11,211 nucleotides of DNA from Paracoccaceae bacterium (lineage in GTDB: Bacteria > Pseudomonadota > Alphaproteobacteria > Rhodobacterales > Rhodobacteraceae): assembly GCA_023263735.1 (NCBI GenBank), contig JALQUQ010000060.1:1-11211 (forward strand). Reading direction: 5' to 3'. The translations under genes and the position numbers were made by a program. Position 1 is the stretch's first letter. The number at the start of each line of letters is the position of its first letter. The notes beneath the pieces are model-generated. The model did no database searches and had not been told where the DNA came from. It was given only the letters and a program-made list of their open reading frames with translations. Shown here piece by piece: positions 6,787-11,211 of this stretch.

Positions 6787-7803
6787 ATGAAACAGATGCA
6801 GATCGTGAAATCCCTGGCGCTGGCCGCGGTGATGGCCCTGTCTTCCGTTTCGGCGCAGGGGGCGGTGCTGGGCGTGTTCACCTATAACTATGGCACCGGG
6901 CAGCGGAACCCCGAAGGCACCGATACGCTGGCCTCGGGCTATGTGCGGGTGGCCGACAACAGCGCGGTGCGCTTTCGCGATGTCTTTGACTTTTCCTCGG
7001 TCGGCACGGCGGTGATCGACATCGTGGCCCCCCCCGGCCTGACCGAGATCACCCTCACCCTCACCGCCGAGGTTGATCGCCACGCGGCCCCGCCCCCGAC
7101 CCCGGCCGAGGCCCCCGATCTGGCGGGCCTCGCGGCCCAGATCGCGGCCCAGACCGGGCTTGGGCCGGCCTCCCCGCATCACTTTCTGGGCCCCTCGCCC
7201 CGCATCACGGCAACGCCCGACATCCGCCGCTTTGCCCAAACCCACGCGCGCCCCGGCGTCAGCGCCCTGCACATCTTTCACGACCTCGGTCAGGCGCTCC
7301 ACGATCACATGACCTTCGACGCCCAAGCCACCCATGTCGACACCCCCCCCGAAGCGGCCTTCGCCCAAGCCAAGGGCGTCTGCCAGGACTTCGCCCAGAT
7401 CCTGATCGCCGCCCTGCGCAGCCTCGGCATCCCCGCAGCCTATGTCGCGGGCTATCTGCGCACCCTGCCGCCCGAAGGCAAACCCCGCCTGATCGGTGCC
7501 GATGCGATGCACGCCTGGGTCCGCGCCTGGATGGGCACCGCCCTCGGCTGGGTCGATTACGACCCGACCAACGCCTGTTTCCTGGGCACCGATCACCTCG
7601 AAGTGGGCTTTGGCCGCGATTACTCCGATGTGGCCCCCGTCACCGGCATGCTCCGCCTCGAAGGCGGCCAATCCGGCACCCACGCCGTCGATATCGAAGA
7701 AATCGGCGATCCCAAAGACACCCCGCGCATCCAAGACATCCCTCGCATCCAAGACACCCCTCGCGCCCAAAACATCGAGCCCACGCCCCCCCCTTTGCCC
7801 TGA
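6787..7803 (+). CDS. Chimeric protein: VPLPA/PEP-CTERM-like secreted N-terminus joined to a transglutaminase-like enzyme
   Basis: 338 residues from the ATG at 6787; a start at 6718 adds 23 residues before the signal peptide and lacks a ribosome site. Seen: signal peptide (MKQMQIVKSLALAAVMALSS, cleavage near AQG-A about residue 25), then VLGVFTYNYGTGQRNPEGTD, SGYVRVADNSAVRF and DVFDFSSV, which read like the start of a secreted PEP/VPLPA-CTERM protein. From about residue 75-90 the sequence becomes a transglutaminase-like protein (LTEITLTLTAEVDR, LGPASPHHF, VDTPPEAAFAQAKG) with the catalytic Cys199 in GVCQDF, His242 in DAMHAW and Asp259 in DYDPTN, then GRDYSDVAPVTG. Family knowledge: bacterial transglutaminase-like proteins are often amidases or proteases, normally preceded by a complete beta-rich N-terminal domain, most of which is absent here. 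No sorting signal remains. The tail holds RIQD-type repeats. Inference: a gene fusion that would export the enzyme to the periplasm, or an assembly join. The two domain identities are firmer than the reality of the fusion. Confidence 0.75.
   Translation: MKQMQIVKSLALAAVMALSSVSAQGAVLGVFTYNYGTGQRNPEGTDTLASGYVRVADNSAVRFRDVFDFSSVGTAVIDIVAPPGLTEITLTLTAEVDRHAAPPPTPAEAPDLAGLAAQIAAQTGLGPASPHHFLGPSPRITATPDIRRFAQTHARPGVSALHIFHDLGQALHDHMTFDAQATHVDTPPEAAFAQAKGVCQDFAQILIAALRSLGIPAAYVAGYLRTLPPEGKPRLIGADAMHAWVRAWMGTALGWVDYDPTNACFLGTDHLEVGFGRDYSDVAPVTGMLRLEGGQSGTHAVDIEEIGDPKDTPRIQDIPRIQDTPRAQNIEPTPPPLP
7717..7770 (+). repeat. Three 18-base tandem repeats in the 3' end of the chimeric gene
   Basis: Units at 7717-7734, 7735-7752 and 7753-7770 encode DTPRIQ, DIPRIQ and DTPRAQ. 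They differ from each other at only a few bases. The repeat keeps the reading frame, so copy number could vary without breaking the protein. It lies beyond the conserved enzyme domain. Confidence 0.85.
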
Positions 7804-7837
7804 TCCCTTTATCTTGGCCCAAATATCCTCGGGGGGT

Positions 7838-7860
7838 CCGGGGGGCAGACAGCCCCCCGG
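7838..7860. terminator. GC-rich hairpin, copy 1, between convergent genes
   Basis: A perfect 9-bp stem CCGGGGGGC / GCCCCCCGG with loop AGACA. It sits 34 bases after the stop of the chimeric gene and 71 bases from the convergent stop of hppD, where a bidirectional terminator is expected. There is no U-run after it on either strand, so classic intrinsic termination is not assured; mRNA 3'-end stabilisation is an alternative. Confidence 0.5.
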
Positions 7861-7902
7861 CTCCTTAGGGGTGGTCGGGGGGGCAGACAGCCCCCCGGCT
7901 CC
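7840..7902. repeat. Direct repeat of a 25-base hairpin unit
   Basis: Copies at 7840-7864 and 7878-7902 are identical over 25 bases and include stem, loop AGACA and the trailing GGCTCC. The 13-base spacer contains TTAGGGG. Such units are typical of dispersed intergenic repeats in high-GC genomes; whether this one is dispersed cannot be told from one window. Confidence 0.8.
7878..7896. terminator. GC-rich hairpin, copy 2, between convergent genes
   Basis: Stem GGGGGGC / GCCCCCC with the same loop AGACA. The 25 bases 7878-7902 are identical to 7840-7864, exactly 38 bases away, so the block has been duplicated. As with copy 1, no U-run follows. A tract of seven G in a GGGGGGGCC context at 7906-7914 adds to the structure of this 127-base gap. 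Confidence 0.5.
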
Positions 7903-7930
7903 GAAGGGGGGGCCGGGGTCGGGCCAACCC

Positions 7931-9025
7931 TCAGCCTGCCTTCAACACGCCGCGGTCGATCTGGTCCTGCTCAATGCTTTCAAAGAGGGCGCGGAAATTG
8001 CCTTCGCCAAAGCCATCGTCGCCGTTGCGCTGGATGAATTCGAAAAAGATCGGGCCGATGACGGTCTTGGAAAAGATCTGCAACAAGATCCGCGTCTCGC
8101 CCCCCTCCAGCACGCCTTCGCCATCGATCAAGATCCCATGGCGGGCCATTCGCTCGATCGGTTCCTCATGCCCCACCACCCGGGCCTTTGAGGCCTCGTA
8201 ATAGGCCATCGGCGGTTTTGGCATAAAGGTCAGCCCCCGCGCGGCAATCGCATCGGTGGCGCCATAGATGTCCTCGGTGCCGACGGCGATGTGCTGGATG
8301 CCCTCGCCCTGATAGCGCTTCAGATATTCCACGATCTGCCCGGTTTCGCCGCGATCCTCGTTGATCGGAATCCGGATCCGCCCACAGGGCGAGGTCAGGG
8401 CGCGGCTGAACAGCCCGGAATATTTCCCCTCGATATCGAAAAACCGGATCTGACGGAAATTGAACAACGTGCCGTAGAACTGAAACCAGCGGTCCATATT
8501 GCCCTTAAAGACATTGTGGGTCAGGTGATCCAGATAATGGAACCCGACCCCCTGCGGCTTGGCCGGGGCGTCAAAGACAAACTCGTCATAGGGGGACTGA
8601 TCCGGGCCATAGCGGTCGGTGAAATAGATCAGCGACCCGCCAATCCCCTCGATCGCGGGCCAGTCAAAGGTCTTGCCCGGGCCCGTGACCGGCTTTGCCC
8701 CCCGCGCCACCGCATGGTCAAAGGCATGCTGCGCATCCACCACGCGCCAGCCCATCGCGGGCGCACAGGGCCCATGCGCCTCGACAAAGCGCCGGGCCAG
8801 ACTGTTCGGATCGTGGGTCAGCACATAGGTGATATCGCCCTGCTGCCACAGCTCGATATCGCGCGATCTGTGCCGCGCCACCCGCTGATATCCCATCTTG
8901 TGAAAGACCGCGCGCAACTCTTCCGGATGCGGATGCGCAAATTCGACGCATTCAAATCCGTCGGTGCCGGCGGGGTTCTCTTCGGTGATCGTCGCGCGGG
9001 GGGCGGAATGCGGGAAAGGGCCCAT
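7931..9025 (-). CDS. hppD: 4-hydroxyphenylpyruvate dioxygenase
   Basis: 364 residues, normal for bacterial HPPD. The ATG at 9025 is chosen because AGAGGAGA (plus-strand 9031-9038) precedes it at good spacing; the frame is open further upstream, across the divergent regulator, but that is coincidental. Reaction: 4-hydroxyphenylpyruvate + O2 gives homogentisate + CO2 in cytoplasmic tyrosine catabolism. Seen: two vicinal-oxygen-chelate halves; the Fe(II) ligands are His167 (LDHLTHNV), His245 (GEGIQHIAVG) and Glu329 (GPIFFEFIQR); the C-terminal signature GDDGFGEGNFRALFESIE and FDIEGKYSGLFSRAL are as in the Pseudomonas-type enzyme. The N-terminal domain (about 15-150) is the usual non-metal half. 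The remaining tyrosine-pathway genes (homogentisate dioxygenase, maleylacetoacetate isomerase, fumarylacetoacetase) are not in the window. It is divergent from an Lrp/AsnC gene, its probable regulator. Confidence 0.97.
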   Translation of the reverse strand: MGPFPHSAPRATITEENPAGTDGFECVEFAHPHPEELRAVFHKMGYQRVARHRSRDIELWQQGDITYVLTHDPNSLARRFVEAHGPCAPAMGWRVVDAQHAFDHAVARGAKPVTGPGKTFDWPAIEGIGGSLIYFTDRYGPDQSPYDEFVFDAPAKPQGVGFHYLDHLTHNVFKGNMDRWFQFYGTLFNFRQIRFFDIEGKYSGLFSRALTSPCGRIRIPINEDRGETGQIVEYLKRYQGEGIQHIAVGTEDIYGATDAIAARGLTFMPKPPMAYYEASKARVVGHEEPIERMARHGILIDGEGVLEGGETRILLQIFSKTVIGPIFFEFIQRNGDDGFGEGNFRALFESIEQDQIDRGVLKAG

Positions 9026-9157
9026 GGCGTTCTCCTCTGGCCTGTTCTCCTCCATGCTGCGCCGAAACCCCCTTGAATTGCGCGCAATCTTTGGCAATCT
9101 TTCCCGCAAGTACGCGCACAATTTACGCCCCTTTCCAAAATCAGGCGAAAATCCCGC
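9026..9157. promoter_or_regulatory. hppD / Lrp-gene divergent promoter and candidate operator
   Basis: 132 bases between divergent starts. Seen: a perfect 12-base palindrome ATTGCGCGCAAT at 9077-9088, and the direct repeat GCAATCTTT at 9084-9092 and 9094-9102, spaced ten bases apart (one helical turn), with the palindrome's right half forming part of the first copy. Family knowledge: Lrp/AsnC proteins bind as multimers of dimers to helically phased, partly palindromic sites near their own genes. Inference: this is the operator through which the divergent regulator controls hppD and itself. Confidence 0.55.
9031..9038 (-). promoter_or_regulatory. Ribosome binding site of hppD
   Basis: AGAGGAGA on the minus strand, five bases before the ATG at 9025. 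It fixes the start of a gene whose frame is otherwise open far upstream. Confidence 0.75.
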
Positions 9158-9613
9158 ATGATTGATTCCATCGATGCAAAGCTTTTGGCCACACTGCAGC
9201 GCCGCGCCGATCTGACCGCCCAAGATCTGGGCGAGGTGTTGAACCTCTCGGCCAGTCAGGCCGCGCGCCGCCGCCAAAAGCTGGAAAGCGATGGCGTGAT
9301 CCAAGGCTATGGCGCGCGCCTGTCCCCGCAGGCGCTCGGGCTGACGGTGCAGGCCTTCGTTCAGGTGCAAATGGCCGCCCATACCGCCGAAAATGCCCGC
9401 AGTTTTGCCAATCTGGTGGCCAGCCTGTCCGAAATCGTGGGCTGCTGGACCCTGACCGGTGAGGCGGATTACCTGCTGCGGGTCTGGTGCGCCGATCTGG
9501 GCGCGCTGAACCAATTGATCCATCATCGCCTGCTGGTCCATCCCGCCGTCGCCCGGGTGCAAAGCCAGATCGTGATGGATCAACCAAAACCCGACGCGGG
9601 CCTGCCGGTTTAA
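9158..9613 (+). CDS. Lrp/AsnC-family transcriptional regulator, probable regulator of hppD
   Basis: 151 residues, a typical length for the family. Seen: N-terminal MIDSIDAKLLATLQRRADLT and a winged helix-turn-helix (about 19-52) with the recognition region LNLSASQAARRRQKLESDGV, a linker (IQGYGARLSPQALGL), then a RAM/ligand-binding alpha-beta domain (about 62-140) with VQAFVQVQM, IVGCWTLTGEADYLLRVWC and a C-terminal VARVQSQIVM strand. Family knowledge: oligomeric DNA-binding proteins that sense amino acids or related metabolites; Lrp-type genes are often placed beside aromatic amino acid catabolic genes. The start at 9158 has only a weak ribosome site (AGGCGA). It diverges from hppD over a region with a candidate operator, so tyrosine or hydroxyphenylpyruvate is a reasonable effector guess. 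The aldolase gene begins 57 bases downstream on the same strand and may be cotranscribed. Confidence 0.93.
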   Translation: MIDSIDAKLLATLQRRADLTAQDLGEVLNLSASQAARRRQKLESDGVIQGYGARLSPQALGLTVQAFVQVQMAAHTAENARSFANLVASLSEIVGCWTLTGEADYLLRVWCADLGALNQLIHHRLLVHPAVARVQSQIVMDQPKPDAGLPV

Positions 9614-9670
9614 GATTGATCCCCGCCCAATTCCACCGCACAGTCGCGCCAGTCCACCAAAGAGGTCATC

Positions 9671-10435
9671 ATGCCCGCCCCCATCAACCCTTTGAAACAA
9701 CGTCTTGCCGCCGGAGAGGTCTTGCACGGGATGTGGGTCGGCATGGCCGATCCCTATGCGGCCGAAATGGCGGCAACGGCCGGCTTTGACTGGCTCTTGA
9801 TCGATGGCGAACATGCGCCCAATGATCTGCGCAGCCTGTCGGCGCAATTGGCCGTGGTGCAAAACAGCCCCTCGCATCCGGTGGTGCGCCTGCCCGTGGG
9901 CGATCCGGTCATGGTCAAACAGGCGCTCGACATCGGGGCGCAAACCTTGTTGATCCCGATGGTCGAAACCGGCGATCAGGCCGAGATGCTGGTGCGCGCC
10001 ACCCGCTATCCGCCACATGGCTTTCGCGGTGTCGGCTCCAGCCTTGCCCGCGCCTCGCGCTTCGCAGCCATTCCCGACTATCTGAAAACCGCCAATGACC
10101 AGATCTGCCTGATCCTGCAGGTGGAAAGCGTCAAGGCGCTGGACGCGCTCGACGATATCCTCGCGGTCGAGGGCGTCGATGGCGTGTTCATCGGCCCCTC
10201 CGATCTGGCGGCCGACATGGGCTATCTGGGCAACACGAGCGAACCCAAAGTGCGCGCCGCCGTCCATGACGCCCTGCGCCGCATCCGCGCGGCCGGAAAA
10301 TTCGCCGGCGTCCTCGCCACCTCCGACGATTTCATCGCCAGTTGCAAAGACGCCGGCGCAACCTTTGTCGGCGTCGGCATCGATGTGCTTCTGTTCGTCT
10401 CGGCCATGCGCGATCTGGCCAAGAAATACCGCTAG
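9671..10435 (+). CDS. hpaI: HpcH/HpaI-family class II aldolase (4-hydroxy-2-oxoheptanedioate aldolase-like)
   Basis: 254 residues; AGAGG lies just before the ATG. Family reaction: divalent-metal-dependent cleavage of 4-hydroxy-2-oxo acids to pyruvate plus an aldehyde, in the cytoplasm; HpaI itself gives succinic semialdehyde in homoprotocatechuate degradation. Seen: LLIDGEHAPND with His48, VVRLP with Arg73, LQVES with Glu152 and GPSDLAADMG with Asp178. These match the catalytic and metal residues H45, R70, E149 and D175 of E. coli HpaI at a constant offset of three. RYPPHGFRGVGSSLARASRF and VEGVDGVFIGPSDL are strongly family-like. No other genes of the hpa pathway are visible, and relatives such as the rhamnonate-pathway (RhmA) and glucarate-pathway (GarL) aldolases share these motifs, so the true substrate is open. 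Its TAG stop overlaps the convergent matB stop inside one CTAG. Confidence 0.9.
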   Translation: MPAPINPLKQRLAAGEVLHGMWVGMADPYAAEMAATAGFDWLLIDGEHAPNDLRSLSAQLAVVQNSPSHPVVRLPVGDPVMVKQALDIGAQTLLIPMVETGDQAEMLVRATRYPPHGFRGVGSSLARASRFAAIPDYLKTANDQICLILQVESVKALDALDDILAVEGVDGVFIGPSDLAADMGYLGNTSEPKVRAAVHDALRRIRAAGKFAGVLATSDDFIASCKDAGATFVGVGIDVLLFVSAMRDLAKKYR

Positions 10436-11211
10436 GCGAACAGACCCTTGAACTGATCGCGCAACTGGTTCTTTTGCACCTTGCCCATGGTGTTGCGCGG
10501 CAGGCTCTCCATCACCACCAACTGGCGCGGCTGCTTGAACCGCGCCAGAACCTGCCCCAGATGGGCCCCGATCTGCGCCAGATCCAGCGCCGCCCCCGGC
10601 AAAGGCACCAGAATGCCCACCGGCACCTCGCCCAGATCGGGATGCGGCACCCCGATCACCGCGCTTTCCAGAACACCCGGTTGCTCATCCAGAATCAGTT
10701 CGATTTCCTTGGGATAGATGTTGTAGCCGCCCGAAATCACCAGATCCTTGTTGCGCCCGACGATGGTCACATAGCCATCGGCATCGATCTGCCCCAAATC
10801 GCCCGTGATGAAAAATCCGTCCTCCCGCAATTCGGCGGCGGTCTTTTCGGGCATCTGCCAATAGCCCTTGAACACATTGGCCCCGCGCACCTCGATCAGG
10901 CCGATCTCGCCCTGCGGCAGGGTCTCCCCCGTCACCGGATCGGTGATCTTCAATTCGATCCCCGGCAGCGCAAAGCCCACGGTCCCCGCCCGCCGCTCGC
11001 CCTCATAGGGGTTCGAGGTGTTCATGTTCGTCTCGGTCATCCCGTAGCGTTCCAAAATGCGATGGCCGGTCCGGTCCTCAAAGGCCACATGGGTCTCGGC
11101 CAAAAGCGGCGCCGACCCCGAGATGAACAGCCGGAAATGCGCCACCAGATCACGGGTAAACCGTGCCTCGCCCAAAAGCCGGGTGTAAAAGGTCGGCACC
11201 CCCATCAGCGC
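10432..11211 (-). CDS. matB: Malonyl-CoA synthetase (MatB-like), C-terminal half; 5' end beyond the window
   Basis: 259 residues of an open frame that continues past the right edge (ALMGVPTFYTRLL at the edge), about half of the usual length near 500. Reaction: malonate + CoA + ATP gives malonyl-CoA + AMP + diphosphate; cytoplasmic. Seen, in order: SGSAPLLAETH, the adenylate motif LERYGMTETNMNTSNPYEGE, NVFKGYWQMPEKT, the A8-type hinge FFITGDLGQIDADGYV with GRNKDLVISGGYNIYPKEIE, ESAVIGVPHPDLGEVPVG, and the A10 lysine region LPRNTMGKVQKNQLR. The NMNTSNPYEGERRAGTVG segment is characteristic of MatB within the acyl-CoA synthetase family. The stop codon shares CTAG with the stop of the aldolase gene, with no room for a terminator between them. 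The start, promoter and any partner (such as malonyl-CoA decarboxylase) lie outside the window. Confidence 0.9.
   Translation of the reverse strand, partial: ALMGVPTFYTRLLGEARFTRDLVAHFRLFISGSAPLLAETHVAFEDRTGHRILERYGMTETNMNTSNPYEGERRAGTVGFALPGIELKITDPVTGETLPQGEIGLIEVRGANVFKGYWQMPEKTAAELREDGFFITGDLGQIDADGYVTIVGRNKDLVISGGYNIYPKEIELILDEQPGVLESAVIGVPHPDLGEVPVGILVPLPGAALDLAQIGAHLGQVLARFKQPRQLVVMESLPRNTMGKVQKNQLRDQFKGLFA

Noticed and set aside
9026..10267. Upstream continuation of the hppD frame on the minus strand.
   Set aside because: The extension crosses the Lrp and aldolase genes, is rich in Gly/His/Gln shadow sequence, and the strong ribosome site at 9031-9038 sets the start at 9025.
1..11211. 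Search by eye for a defence system, CRISPR array, phage or transposon genes.
   Set aside because: All frames with recognisable content belong to envelope polymer genes or metabolism. I see no nuclease, helicase, transposase, integrase, toxin pair or regularly spaced repeat array.

Overview
The window looks like chromosomal DNA of a high-GC alphaproteobacterium, most likely a member of the Rhodobacteraceae. This rests on the strong GC bias at third codon positions, a protein with a VPLPA-type C-terminal sorting signal, and gene families typical of that group. No rRNA, tRNA, CRISPR array, transposase or phage gene is visible. Ten protein-coding genes are intact or nearly so, and one more is broken at the left edge.

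Left part (1 to about 6.5 kb): an envelope or exopolysaccharide locus. On the minus strand, a hexapeptide-repeat acyltransferase is followed, through a TGATG stop/start overlap, by an SGNH-hydrolase gene that carries an apparent one-base frameshift in a C5 run and leaves the window at base 1. Diverging from them on the plus strand is a tight, overlapping operon: an exported beta-helix/PKD/laminin-G-like protein, a polytopic O-antigen-ligase/Wzy-type polymerase and a GT2 glycosyltransferase. Its last gene overlaps tail-to-tail with a minus-strand gene for a secreted VPLPA-CTERM protein, the kind of substrate processed by exosortases, which are known to accompany exopolysaccharide loci. An 89-residue two-helix membrane protein lies just upstream on the same strand. 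Together these genes suggest assembly, modification and trimming of a surface polysaccharide plus a sorted surface protein.

Middle (about 6.8 to 7.9 kb): one open frame starts like a secreted VPLPA/PEP-CTERM protein (signal peptide plus about 50 residues) and then becomes a transglutaminase-like cysteine enzyme with all three catalytic residues. It lacks the start of that family's usual N-terminal domain and has no sorting signal. This chimera is the oddest object in the window. It may be a true gene fusion by deletion or rearrangement, or an assembly join. Codon style changes at the same place, so two unrelated loci appear to meet here. The gene ends in three 18-base tandem repeats, followed by two nearly identical GC-rich hairpins.

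Right part (7.9 kb to end): amino-acid, aromatic and small-acid metabolism. There is a 4-hydroxyphenylpyruvate dioxygenase gene (minus strand), a divergent Lrp/AsnC regulator, an HpaI-type class II aldolase and the C-terminal half of a malonyl-CoA synthetase (MatB). The aldolase and MatB genes converge and share a CTAG in which each strand reads a stop codon. The divergent region between hppD and the Lrp gene holds a perfect 12-base palindrome and helically phased direct repeats, so the Lrp protein plausibly controls hppD and itself.
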